Both the position numbers and the translations under genes were made by a program. Positions 46,007 to 54,624 of a stretch of 64,000 nucleotides of DNA are shown here, in pieces. The stretch comes from an uncultured bacterium (GTDB taxonomy: Bacteria > Bacteroidota > Bacteroidia > Chitinophagales > Chitinophagaceae): the NCBI GenBank assembly GCA_903826405.1, contig CAIKEH010000018.1:62001-126000 (forward strand), in the 5' to 3' direction. The notes beneath the pieces were generated by a model, which was given only the letters and a program-made list of their open reading frames with translations, was not told the DNA's origin and made no database searches. How positions within the stretch are numbered: the stretch's first letter is position 1; every line of letters begins with the position of its first letter.

Positions 46007-46312
46007 TTACTGTTTACCCTTATTTTCCTTGAACCTTTTGTCAGGTGTACCATCCTTCTTCAGGTTCTTGTTCTCTTTGTAACGGCGATCGGGAGTACCG
46101 TCAGCCTTGAGTTTTTTGTCGGCATCACCGGCAGCTTTGCCAACTTGATTTTTGGCTTGGTCTCCGGATTTCTTTCCCCTATCCAAAACGCCGTCATTTC
46201 CCGGGGTCACGGCTTTGGCAGCTTTTGTAGCAACAGCCTTGGTGGCAGCAACTTGGGAGAACCCAGCGTAAGAGAGCATAAGTCCGAGTGCGAGGATCAA
46301 GATTTTTTTCAT
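46007..46312 (-). CDS. Small secreted Lys/Ala-rich protein with DGTPD repeats
   Basis: 101 residues from the ATG at 46312 (signal MKKILILALGLMLSYAGFSQ). The mature part is Ala/Lys-rich, then carries two copies of a 15-residue unit with consensus LKxDGTPDxRxKENK (about 68-98). Similar tandem units occur in other Bacteroidota small exported proteins; I know no function. The high charge suggests binding to polyanions or cell wall, which is speculation. The open frame extends to 46417 through the inverted repeat, but the signal peptide sets the start. It has its own terminator. Confidence 0.8.
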   Translation of the reverse strand: MKKILILALGLMLSYAGFSQVAATKAVATKAAKAVTPGNDGVLDRGKKSGDQAKNQVGKAAGDADKKLKADGTPDRRYKENKNLKKDGTPDKRFKENKGKQ

Positions 46313-46405
46313 TTTCGTAGCTATTTTATTAGAAAGTAAGATCGAAAGAAAGGTTGAAATGGGCAAAAGAAACTTGTTCATTAACATCAGCTTTACCAGC
46401 AATTT

Positions 46406-46439
46406 CCCACCCTCCAAGGGTGGACCCTTGGAGGGTGGG
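46406..46439. repeat. Perfect 15-bp inverted repeat, GGAGGGT family
   Basis: CCCACCCTCCAAGGG and CCCTTGGAGGGTGGG are exact reverse complements separated by TGGA, in the 305-bp gap between the DGTPD-repeat gene and the DUF2252 gene. The arm matches the direct repeats at 46525-46554 except at one base per unit, so both belong to one repeat family. Could form a strong cruciform or RNA hairpin. Confidence 0.85.
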
Positions 46440-46524
46440 AAGAAATTTTTCAGTCACACAGCTTTAGAAAGGGTTTTGAAAGTGGTTGATATCCAGATTT
46501 TTCTGTTTTGAAACATTTTTTCGT

Positions 46525-46554
46525 GGACTCTTGGAGGGTGGACTCTTGGAGGGT
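46525..46554 (+). repeat. Two tandem copies of GGACTCTTGGAGGGT
   Basis: Two exact 15-bp direct copies in tandem, followed by GGG. The same unit (GGACCCTTGGAGGGT, one base different) forms the right arm of the palindrome 85 bp upstream. They lie in the leader of the DUF2252 gene and stay open in its frame, inflating the apparent ORF. Confidence 0.85.
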
Positions 46555-46617
46555 GGGTCGGTATTCGGTAAATTGAAGAGAGCCAGCTCAAGTTTATCAC
46601 TATTAAAACAACTCCCA

Positions 46618-47817
46618 ATGGCCCGTTCAGTAGAAGATCGCATCTTAAAATATAACGAAGGCAGACTCACTCCCCTTTTAGATCTGAAATACAAAGCCAT
46701 ATCGGAGAATCCATTCCGCTTCTATAGAGGAACCGACCACCTTTTCTATGAAGATATCGCGAAAAACCCTCCGTTAAAGGACAAAACCCGGATCTGGGCT
46801 TGTGGCGACCTACACCTAGAGAACTTTGGAAGTTACCGTGCAAATAATGGTCAGGTATATTTCGATATCAACGATTTCGATGAGGCTGCATTGGCACCAA
46901 CAAGTTGGGAGATCATTCGTTTCCTTGTAAGTATTTATGCAGCTTCTGAATATTGGGCTATCTCCTCGACTCAAGCTGCTGCGCTGTGCGCAGCATTCAC
47001 TGATCAATACAAAAAAAGAATCATCGCCGGTAAGGCATATGCCATTGAAAAAGCCACGACATCGCCACTGATCCAAACTTTCATCGAACAAGTGGAAAAA
47101 CGATCCGAGTTGGATCTACTAAAAAAAAGAATACTGTTGAAACCTCTTGGCATTATAATAAATAATGAAAAAGCCTTGCCTGCAGCCCAAAAAGAAAAAG
47201 AACGAATAAAAATTCTTTTCTCTTCTTATCTTAAAATGCATCACCCCGAATTTCAAATTCAAGATATCGCCATTCGGATTTCCGGCACAGGCAGTTTGGG
47301 GTTGAAGAGATACATCATTCTGGTACAACACAAGGTGAAAAAAGAATTCACTTTGTTTGATCTGAAAATGGCACAACCATCGGTATTGGCAGAATCGAGC
47401 CCGGTAAAACAACCATCCTGGAAAAGTGAAGCAGAGCGTATCGTCACCATACAGAAACTCGTGCCCTATGCCATCCCCAGATATCTTGACTTCATAGTCG
47501 ATGGCAAGGACAGCTACATTTTCCGTCAGCTCCAACCTGCAGCAGACAAATTCGATCAGAAATTGTGCAAAGGGAAAACCTCACAAATGGAAGTACTCAT
47601 CAGGCAAATGGCATCCGCTGTGGCATCCGCCCAGATCAGAAGTGCCTCAAGACATGGATCAAGCAGTGTAGACGAACTGATAGAATTTGCAGAAAATCAG
47701 GGATGGCAGAAAAAGTTGCTTTCCTATGCGGTCGATTATCACAAAAAACTATTAAAAGACTTTGAAAGCTATAGGAAATCGTATGCCAAAGGCACCATCA
47801 AAGCATCATCGAAATAA
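46618..47817 (+). CDS. DUF2252 domain-containing protein
   Basis: About 399 residues from the ATG at 46618 (MARSVEDRILKYNEGR). The open frame reaches 46486, but the added part is encoded by the 15-bp repeats and is not family-like. DUF2252 signatures: FRFYRGTDHLFYEDI, WACGDLHLENFGSYRA, VYFDINDFDEAALAPTSWE and SYIFRQLQP. The family has a protein-kinase-like/aminoglycoside phosphotransferase-like pattern (GDxHxxNxG, then DFDE), so a phosphotransferase role is possible but unproven. It sits alone between the repeats and the mgtC-type gene. Confidence 0.88.
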   Translation: MARSVEDRILKYNEGRLTPLLDLKYKAISENPFRFYRGTDHLFYEDIAKNPPLKDKTRIWACGDLHLENFGSYRANNGQVYFDINDFDEAALAPTSWEIIRFLVSIYAASEYWAISSTQAAALCAAFTDQYKKRIIAGKAYAIEKATTSPLIQTFIEQVEKRSELDLLKKRILLKPLGIIINNEKALPAAQKEKERIKILFSSYLKMHHPEFQIQDIAIRISGTGSLGLKRYIILVQHKVKKEFTLFDLKMAQPSVLAESSPVKQPSWKSEAERIVTIQKLVPYAIPRYLDFIVDGKDSYIFRQLQPAADKFDQKLCKGKTSQMEVLIRQMASAVASAQIRSASRHGSSSVDELIEFAENQGWQKKLLSYAVDYHKKLLKDFESYRKSYAKGTIKASSK

Positions 47818-47877
47818 TTGCGCATATTTTAAAATATATTTATCATAGCTCAGGAGTTCAGCCAGTTTGAAACAAAT

Positions 47878-48327
47878 TCAATAATCCTCATCTTCCCCGC
47901 TCCCATCCTTCAATTTCCTATTGATCCACCTGTCTGTATTTTTCAGCACCCCATTGATGAACATGATGAGTAATGTGCAAAAGAATGCCTCAAGGTAATA
48001 ACCAGCACCTGCCATACAACCAACTGCAGAACTGCACCAAATGGTAGCTGAAGTGGTCAGCCCCATTACATTCAATCCCTGTTGCATGATCACACCAGCG
48101 CACAGAAACCCAACGCCGGTGACCACCTGACCTATGATTCTGGTTACATCTCCTCCATATATGGAAATGAGTTTGAAGGATAGAACCACAAAAACAGCAG
48201 AGCCCAATGCAACCAAACTGTTGGTGCGGATCCCTGCCTTTTTCCTATGCCATTGCCTTTCAAGACCAATAAGCAGTCCGCAGGTTGTTGCAGCAATAAT
48301 TCGAATAATGAATTGATTGACATCCAT
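47878..48327 (-). CDS. MgtC/SapB family membrane protein
   Basis: 149 residues with four to five membrane helices. The MgtC N-terminal domain is clear: RIIAATTCGLLIGLERQWHR, KKAGIRTNSLVALGSAVFV, QVVTGVGFLCAGVIMQQG and GLTTSATIWCSSAVGCMAGA. It lacks the C-terminal ACT-like domain of virulence MgtC, so it is the short SapB type. Members affect survival in low Mg2+ and may inhibit ATP synthase in pathogens; here only the family is certain. mgtA lies about 2 kb away, in the same direction. Confidence 0.9.
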   Translation of the reverse strand: MDVNQFIIRIIAATTCGLLIGLERQWHRKKAGIRTNSLVALGSAVFVVLSFKLISIYGGDVTRIIGQVVTGVGFLCAGVIMQQGLNVMGLTTSATIWCSSAVGCMAGAGYYLEAFFCTLLIMFINGVLKNTDRWINRKLKDGSGEDEDY

Positions 48328-48497
48328 GCTAGGTCAAATTTTTAAATTTGGTTGTGATCCTGAAAAGGTATACAAAAAACCATTGCGAGCAAAGGTGTAA
48401 ACCTTTAACCCCACCTTAACTAAAAACTTCAGTCGTAGCCCTTTTCAGGCATTCCATTTGAACTTTCTTGGTCATACAGATCACCAAAAATTAGAAA

Positions 48498-49076
48498 ATG
48501 AAAAAATTAACCTATCATCTATTTTTAATGGTCGTTTTGGCCAGCATAATTTTGGGAGGCTGCGCTAGTTCTTCCCATATCGAGAAAGCCGATGATATTC
48601 ATTTCGGCAGGTATAGGACATTCGGTTGGAACCAAATGGATGAAACCCATCAGAAACATGGGAATAGCATCATCGATGCTCATATCCGAAAAGCCATTGC
48701 AGAGGAGATGGAAAAGAAAGGCCTACGTATGTCCACTAATGATCCGGATCTGCTTCTTGACTACTCCATGAATGTAGAAAAAGAATCAAAACGCGAAAGC
48801 AACCCCATTTATTCGACTCCATATAATCAGCCTTTTTATAATCCGAACACTCGTCGTATCGGCAACTTTTACATGCCTTCCCAGATCATGGGCTATGACA
48901 GTTACAATCGCAGCGTTAAAACAGGAACACTGACCATTAATATTTATGATGCCCGTCAACAAATATTGATATGGCAAGGATGGACACAAAATGAGTTGTA
49001 CAAAGGCAACTTCACATCAAATGATGTCAGGAGTAATGTGCGCTCAATACTCAAAAAAATAGATGAGAGGAGTTGA
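48498..49076 (+). CDS. DUF4136 domain-containing lipoprotein
   Basis: 192 residues beginning MKKLTYHLFLMVVLASIILG with GCASS, a clear lipobox with Cys22. The DUF4136 body reads HFGRYRTFGWNQM, IRKAIAEEMEKKGLRM, DPDLLLDYSMNVE, TGTLTINIYDARQQILIWQG and VRSILKKIDE. An outer-membrane-anchored periplasmic or surface lipoprotein of unknown function. The gene stands alone. Confidence 0.88.
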   Translation: MKKLTYHLFLMVVLASIILGGCASSSHIEKADDIHFGRYRTFGWNQMDETHQKHGNSIIDAHIRKAIAEEMEKKGLRMSTNDPDLLLDYSMNVEKESKRESNPIYSTPYNQPFYNPNTRRIGNFYMPSQIMGYDSYNRSVKTGTLTINIYDARQQILIWQGWTQNELYKGNFTSNDVRSNVRSILKKIDERS

Positions 49077-49198
49077 ATGTAAAGAAGAGAATAGCTGCCA
49101 TTATATCACTAAATTAAAGGGATGCAGATGAACGATCATCCGCATGTTTATCTTTGTACATGAATATCGTTGGGGCACAAATCTAGTCAGGGAAAATA

Positions 49199-50317
49199 TC
49201 AGATCGAAAATCGTTCTCTCAACCCTTCGGAGAGTAGTGCATAACCCTTTATCAGATCTGGCTTTGTCACTCCTATTCCAATCCGGATATGGCCATCCAT
49301 CCCATAAACATCCCCTGCAACGATGAAAACACCTTTCTTGATTCGGAACCAATCGGAAAGTTCAGTTGAATTAACGGGAAAATGATATTTCATGAAAACC
49401 ATACCTCCGGCCTTTGGTGGCACAAATTCCAGTAAATCCCTATAAGACTTAGCCCATTCGATAGTTGCAGCGAGATTTTCATTCAACATGGATATACTCC
49501 GAGATAGTACTTTCTTTCGCATGAAAGGCTCCAGTACGATCTCGGCGACCTTATGGCTCAAAACACTTGCGGTAATAGATGTATAATCATGGTATGACCA
49601 TGTATCGTAAATCAGAGAGGACGGTCCAGCCAGCCAACCCAGACGTAATCCCGGTAATGCATAGGCTTTTGAAAGACCACCGTTCACCAAAACCTTTTCA
49701 TACATGCCCAAAAAACTCTCTTTTTCCACTCCATCCAGATCGGCACCACGATATACCTCATCACTGTAAATCCAGCATCCATTTTTAGAAGCAATGGAAA
49801 CGATCTCGCGCATTTCCGCCGGTGTGAGAACATAACCGGTCGGGTTGTTGGGATTGCAGATTGCGATCATTTTGGTCTTGGGACCCACCATAGATGCAAG
49901 TTCTTCCAGATCAGGCTTCCAACCCTTATCCTCTCTTAAGTGAAAAGCTCTTGGCACACACCCCATTTCTTCTACTATTCCCCATATCTGCATATAATTC
50001 GGGACCATCATGAGCACCTCATCACCCTTTTCCAGTAAAGTATGACAAGCAATGAAATTTGCCTCTGATGAACCATTCGTGACCAAGACGTTTTCCTCCG
50101 TACAGGCCGGATATAGACCTGCTATAACCTGTCTCAATAAAATGGAACCATTGGTCTGCCCATACCCGAGAGTCAGGTTGACAACTTCATCCAATTGAGA
50201 TGCAGACAGTAATTCATGAAGTGAATAGGGATGAAATCCACTCTCAGTCAGATTTACTGGGACTGTATTCTCATAAAGTGATTGTATTCGTTCCAATTCA
50301 AATGTTCGGATGTTCAT
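49199..50317 (-). CDS. Class I/II PLP-dependent aminotransferase
   Basis: 372 residues with the fold-type I aminotransferase pattern: VTNGSSEANFIACHTLLEKG (PLP phosphate region), ICNPNNPTGYVLTP (Asn binding the PLP ring oxygen), IYSDEVYRG (Asp and Tyr), and GGLSKAYALPGLRLGWLAG with the Schiff-base Lys. Length and spacing are normal. Similar proteins are annotated as aspartate/tyrosine-type or capreomycidine-synthase-like enzymes; the substrate cannot be decided. No amino-acid biosynthesis neighbours. Monocistronic. Confidence 0.9.
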   Translation of the reverse strand: MNIRTFELERIQSLYENTVPVNLTESGFHPYSLHELLSASQLDEVVNLTLGYGQTNGSILLRQVIAGLYPACTEENVLVTNGSSEANFIACHTLLEKGDEVLMMVPNYMQIWGIVEEMGCVPRAFHLREDKGWKPDLEELASMVGPKTKMIAICNPNNPTGYVLTPAEMREIVSIASKNGCWIYSDEVYRGADLDGVEKESFLGMYEKVLVNGGLSKAYALPGLRLGWLAGPSSLIYDTWSYHDYTSITASVLSHKVAEIVLEPFMRKKVLSRSISMLNENLAATIEWAKSYRDLLEFVPPKAGGMVFMKYHFPVNSTELSDWFRIKKGVFIVAGDVYGMDGHIRIGIGVTKPDLIKGYALLSEGLRERFSI

Positions 50318-50502
50318 TTTGTTGTCTTGGATTACAAGTGTGTATTGAAAATATTTTCTAGTAGTATGTAGATTATTGAGTTTGCGAACACATATGATTC
50401 AATATTCTAATATAGTTTCAAAATATTATGATCAACTGTAAGTCTGAATCGTCACGAAAATAGTGAAGTAGGTGGAAATTGAAATTATTCCAGGGATTTC
50501 AG

Positions 50503-51417
50503 TTATCTGCGTGAAAGAAAGTCATAAAGTAATTGGTTGAAATCAATTCTATTTTCCATATTGGCCATATGTGCCGTCCCCGGGATTACAGCTCTCCTCG
50601 AATCGACAATGGAAAAGGCTAATGAATCGGCAATGTCATGAGTGATTGTATTATCAAGACCTCCTGTCACCACCAGCACTGGGATCTTCAGGTCTTTTAG
50701 TCGTGCCCTAACCGGTGTGACGTCAAAACGAAGGACTCTAGATAAACTTGATCTTGCATTATCCATGGCCATCTGCAGAGCCCTTGCCCTTTCCTCCTTC
50801 ACCGTTTCCATAGGATGTCGATAAGGTCCGTCAAACCAAGATCGTATGAAGTATTCAGCGAATGCTGCAGTATCCTTCTTTTTGGTGAGAAATTCACCCA
50901 TTAGTTTGCGATTCTTCCTTAATACAGAATCGTTGGGTTGCTCTGTCTTCCAATCACGATCGCCGGGGGAATAAAGGATGAGCTTTTTCACACGTCCAGG
51001 ATCTTTCAGTGCAAAATCCAAAGCGACAACGGCACCACTTGAATGTCCTACCAGTTCAACGGGCCCAAGATGGAGACTGTCCTGCAGCACCTTGATGGCT
51101 TCGGTTAAGACAAAACCACTATCACTATATTCACTAAAAGAAGAATTTGGCAGATCACAAGTCACTACCTGATGATTGGTCGAAAAGAATTGCTTTTGAT
51201 GCTCCCACATGCGATGGTCCATGAATTCACCATGAAGAAACAAAAGAGGTTTTCCCTTGCCAGTTGATTCATAGTAAACTTTGGAATCTGCTACCCTGAT
51301 ATATCCCTGAACCGATTCCAACTGCATTCCGGATTCATGATGTGATAAGAATGCAGACAACATCAAAGTAAAACTACTCAAATAGAGGAATAAGAAACCA
51401 TTTCTTGGCATAAGCAT
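50503..51417 (-). CDS. Exported or membrane-anchored alpha/beta hydrolase
   Basis: 304 residues with an N-terminal hydrophobic segment (FLFLYLSSFTLMLSAFL). The alpha/beta-hydrolase core holds LLFLHGEFMDHRMWEHQ (oxyanion hole), the nucleophile elbow LVGHSSGAVVALDFA, the acid in LVVTGGLDNTITHD and the His in IPGTAHMANMEN, so the triad is complete. The family includes esterases, haloperoxidase-like and epoxide-hydrolase-like enzymes; substrate unknown. A long AT-rich gap lies upstream. Confidence 0.87.
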   Translation of the reverse strand: MLMPRNGFLFLYLSSFTLMLSAFLSHHESGMQLESVQGYIRVADSKVYYESTGKGKPLLFLHGEFMDHRMWEHQKQFFSTNHQVVTCDLPNSSFSEYSDSGFVLTEAIKVLQDSLHLGPVELVGHSSGAVVALDFALKDPGRVKKLILYSPGDRDWKTEQPNDSVLRKNRKLMGEFLTKKKDTAAFAEYFIRSWFDGPYRHPMETVKEERARALQMAMDNARSSLSRVLRFDVTPVRARLKDLKIPVLVVTGGLDNTITHDIADSLAFSIVDSRRAVIPGTAHMANMENRIDFNQLLYDFLSRR

Positions 51418-51907
51418 TCACTTTGATCTGTTCATCCATGAATAAATCTCCTTATGAATCCCGACTGTTAGGAAATAAAGGCTGCAATGCCGACTATTCT
51501 TGAATATATTTTATTACGAATTTCGTCAAAGAAGCGCAAACATTCAAATTATATCTAAATAAAGAATAAAGAAAAGTAGGTTCAGAAATAGATCCACTTG
51601 AGCTAGCTTGTGAAAATATATAATTTTTCAAACCACGTTTTGCAGAAGCATACAGAGCAATATCACTTTGAAGAATATTCTATACACTGCGCTTTTGAGG
51701 CGCCATATGCATGATAAAAGGATTGAAATGAATATATAGAGATCATTCAATGAATAGAAACGAACCTGGTATGAACACAGATTAAACACTTACCCACAGC
51801 AGAAGTCGCATATTCGCCTTACGGTGGTGTTACCAATTATAATGTGAATGGACATAATCTTTCAGTCATGCATTGTACAACATCGGATAATTTCATACTC
51901 GCAACAA
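51418..51907. other. AT-rich gene-free stretch
   Basis: About 490 bp with no convincing gene on either strand; short frames only, and no tRNA or terminator that I can see. It borders a truncated TMEM175-like fragment and is probably decayed sequence. Confidence 0.5.
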
Positions 51908-52280
51908 TCAGATTGCAACTGAAAAAAAGAATAGTGAAACAGTCGTGTCGATGATTCCTGAGAAAACAACTTCAAAAGGGATCCTGCAGATCATCATCAG
52001 GAAAAGGACATTCAAGCAGCTACAGATGAAATCGGTTTTCAGGAAGACATTGTGATGAAAATGAGAGCCGATCCAAAAAATACCCAGCGTGAAGAATTTA
52101 ATAACATAGATCAATAATTCCGGCAAAATGTAGTCCAAGAAGTATTTCTGCAATTCTATGGAACCCATTCCAGAAGGCGTCTTGATCTCCAAGATTAGTA
52201 TGGTCAATGTAACTGCGAAAATAGAATCCGCCAAAGGCTGAATTCTCTTTATATCAAGATGCGTACTTGCTTGTACATAT
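51908..52280 (-). pseudogene. Truncated TMEM175-like potassium-channel-family fragment
   Basis: The minus strand encodes about 120 residues matching the first half of a bacterial TMEM175 (DUF1211) protein: KRIQPLADSIFAVTLTILIL (usual family pattern FSDGVFAIAxTLLxL), LLIYVIKFFTLGIFWIGSHF and NVLFLMMICRIPF. No ATG precedes the conserved start; only a TTG at 52234 inside the first helix or upstream non-ATG codons remain. The frame ends at 51908 after the third or fourth helix, where intact family members run to about 200 residues. So both ends look damaged. TMEM175 proteins are K+ channels with six helices per unit. Confidence 0.65.
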
Positions 52281-52528
52281 TTTCAGATCCACATTTACGG
52301 TTTTTCCATTACTCATTATTTGCATCTGATTCTGGGGAACGGATAAGTTTTTGCCATAAAAAAGACCTTGTCCAGAGAGTTGCGAGTATCCTGTATATCG
52401 GGTAGGTCGCGTGGAACATCACTTAATATAAATCAAATTAATGGAATCGTCTTGTTTTGATCAAGCAATACACTATTGATGTTAACCGCTTTTGACGCGA
52501 AACGAGGGAATGAAGTCATATGGGATTT

Positions 52529-53032
52529 TCATAAACAGCTTTTCCGCATCAACCAGTCTGCTTGCGGGTCATTGCCCAACATAAAGTCATGAGTACCAAA
52601 AATGGAGAAACCGTTCCGAATATAGAATCTCAGCGCTTTCTCATTCTTCTGCCATACACCCAACCATAGATAATTAGATCTGGCTTCTTTAGCCTTTAGG
52701 AATGAATAATCGAGAAGAGATGCACCATATCCATTCCCTTGATGTTCTTTTAATACATAGATCCTCTCCAATTCCAAACTCAGGGGATCGTTCAGGTCGG
52801 TCTGCATACCCGCCGAGTTCAAGCGTATATAACCAACCGCTACGGCATCAACTATTGCAAAAAAATAGGAAACCCGTACGTCCTGGATTTCAGATAATAA
52901 CCTATCCGGACTAAAAACCGTTTCTTCATGCTGCTGCATATCCTCAACAGTATTGAAGTCAGCGTAGGTGTCCCTGAATGTCCGAATACTGATATCCCGT
53001 AACAAATTGATATCCGATGGCGTGACCTTCAT
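52529..53032 (-). CDS. GNAT family N-acetyltransferase
   Basis: About 167 residues from the ATG at 53032 (MKVTPSDINLLRDISIRTF); an in-frame start at 53071 adds 13 residues and cannot be excluded. GNAT features: ELERIYVLKEHQGNGYGASL, with Q/RxxGxG/A (QGNGYG) as the acetyl-CoA loop, YLWLGVWQKNEKALRFYIRN and GFSIFGTHDFMLG. The nearest pattern is the spermidine/amino-acid acetyltransferase type, but the substrate is unknown. Monocistronic in a sparse region. Confidence 0.88.
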   Translation of the reverse strand: MKVTPSDINLLRDISIRTFRDTYADFNTVEDMQQHEETVFSPDRLLSEIQDVRVSYFFAIVDAVAVGYIRLNSAGMQTDLNDPLSLELERIYVLKEHQGNGYGASLLDYSFLKAKEARSNYLWLGVWQKNEKALRFYIRNGFSIFGTHDFMLGNDPQADWLMRKSCL

Positions 53033-53342
53033 GAAATCCAATGGAAATGGGTTTTTTGATATAAGAATCATAGCATATTTTATGATACCTGGGAATGAAA
53101 CCGGAAAAAGGATTTATGCATACCCCTGATATGACAAAGGTATGAATAGCCCAATCTTTTATCCTACAGAAATCTAAAGTAATACAGATTTGAAGCAATG
53201 GAAACTTACTTCAATTTGCAAAGAGGATTATTTGCCTAGATACACGATTATTACAAATTGACCTAGGTGGTCTTCAAATAAATGATATTTCAGCCAGTGG
53301 AACATTGAAATTTCAGTGGCCGGCAGTGGTCAAACTTATTTT

Positions 53343-53837
53343 CTACTTTCTCTTCTCCACGATATACCCAGAGAAGGAGATATTATCCTTGCTGGTACCC
53401 AGAACCAGAAGATCGGCCGATCCATTGTCGTATATGGTCAGTTGCATGCCTCTGGGCTCGGTCACCTCCCTGGGTTTTATGTTGACATCCCACCCACCTT
53501 TAGCTCGTTCGGACTTGAAATAATCAAAATTGGTGGTGGTGAAATCCAAACTATTCTGTGAGGAGTTGATCGGCGCTGAGGTGGCATTCCCGTAATATGG
53601 AAGATAGGAAACGATCTTGTCCGGATAAACTTCTAGATCGAAACCCGAGGACACTTGGATCGAACGTCCCCTCAAAGGCAGAGCGGTCTGTGGCATGAAG
53701 ACGTAACTCTGCGCATTGACCAATTGGCGGATCTTCTCAGACTGAGCCTGGGTAGCGGCAGGGGAGGATGATTTACAGGATGCGCATACTACGATGAAGA
53801 AAAATACAGCCAGGCTTCGAATGGATCTGATAGTCAT
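53343..53837 (-). CDS. DUF4251 domain-containing lipoprotein
   Basis: 164 residues starting MTIRSIRSLAVFFFIVVCAS followed by CKSSS, a lipobox with Cys21. DUF4251 signature: IRQLVNAQSYVFMPQTALPL, LRGRSIQVSSGFDLEVYPDK, SYLPYYGNA and YDNGSADLLVLGTSKDNISF. A family found mainly in Bacteroidota, of unknown function and probably periplasmic. No obvious operon partners. Confidence 0.88.
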   Translation of the reverse strand: MTIRSIRSLAVFFFIVVCASCKSSSPAATQAQSEKIRQLVNAQSYVFMPQTALPLRGRSIQVSSGFDLEVYPDKIVSYLPYYGNATSAPINSSQNSLDFTTTNFDYFKSERAKGGWDVNIKPREVTEPRGMQLTIYDNGSADLLVLGTSKDNISFSGYIVEKRK

Positions 53838-54073
53838 TTTTTCGTTTTTATTGATGAATCATGAAGTAGTAATAGCTGTTCTACTAGCGAGTTCTATTAA
53901 ATAGAAATTCCTTTACTCCAAATTGATTTTTCAGATGAATTATACCTTAATAAATATCTGTAATATTTTTTCCTGTTCAATTTTATCCATTGCGAATTTG
54001 TTCACAAAAATAATCTCCACTGTCGAATAAAATTATTCATGGAAATGATTTAGGGTGTCATTCTCAGAAAATA

Positions 54074-54562
54074 ATGGAGGAGAGTAATGTTTCCCATTCC
54101 CTGTTCCATACCACCCTGGTTCCTGCCATACTAGAAAGCGGCATTAAGGACATTGTCATATCTACTGATGCAGTTGCCATAGTGAATTGCTGGAATATGT
54201 CAGAGGACCCGCAGTCGGCAGTGATGGATGTCATGAAGAAGCGAATCACAGATGATCGAGTTTTCATTTCGCCGATAGGTGGTAACAGGGATGCTACTCC
54301 ATTCGCGGACATCAATGGTACTGCATTCAAAAAGGTGGAGGAGGTAGCCATGAAGGTGATGCTGGAAGTGATCCCAGTTCCTTTCCTGCTCATGACAGGA
54401 ACGGACAGCAGGAATTCCAATGTCTTATCCCGCGGAGTGATCAAATGCATTGCCATTTTGGATCTTAAAAGAGAATATGCAATAGTTGAACACCTGACCC
54501 TCGAAGACATGAACAGGATGATTTTTTTCTACTCCCAACTGATCCGGCATTCAGGCAAATGA
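54074..54562 (+). pseudogene. C-terminal remnant of an M20 family metallopeptidase
   Basis: 162 residues that align by eye to the dimerisation domain and the last part of M20 peptidases: VPAILESGIKDIVISTDAVA, SAVMDVMKKRITDDRVFISP, FKKVEEVAMKVMLEVIPVPF, LLMTGTDSRN and MNRMIFFYSQLIR at the end. The zinc-binding N-terminal two-thirds (His/Asp/Glu motifs) is missing, and no trace of it lies in the 236 bp upstream. Several positions look worn (NCWNMSED, SPIGGNRDATPF). I read it as a decayed fragment, though a short translated product is possible. Confidence 0.75.
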
Positions 54563-54624
54563 GAACCCGGCGAAAAAAGTTTTGGTGAAAGGAAAAATAA
54601 ATACCGGTCCTCCCTTTTAATATT

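Noticed and set aside
46486-46617. N-terminal extension of the DUF2252 protein (LLEGG repeats)
   Set aside because: The added residues are encoded by intergenic 15-bp repeats, and the family N-terminus begins at the ATG at 46618.
51780-51960. Short plus-strand frame (VAYSPYGGVTNYNVNG region) in the AT-rich gap
   Set aside because: It has no credible start codon or family match and runs into the TMEM175-like fragment on the other strand.
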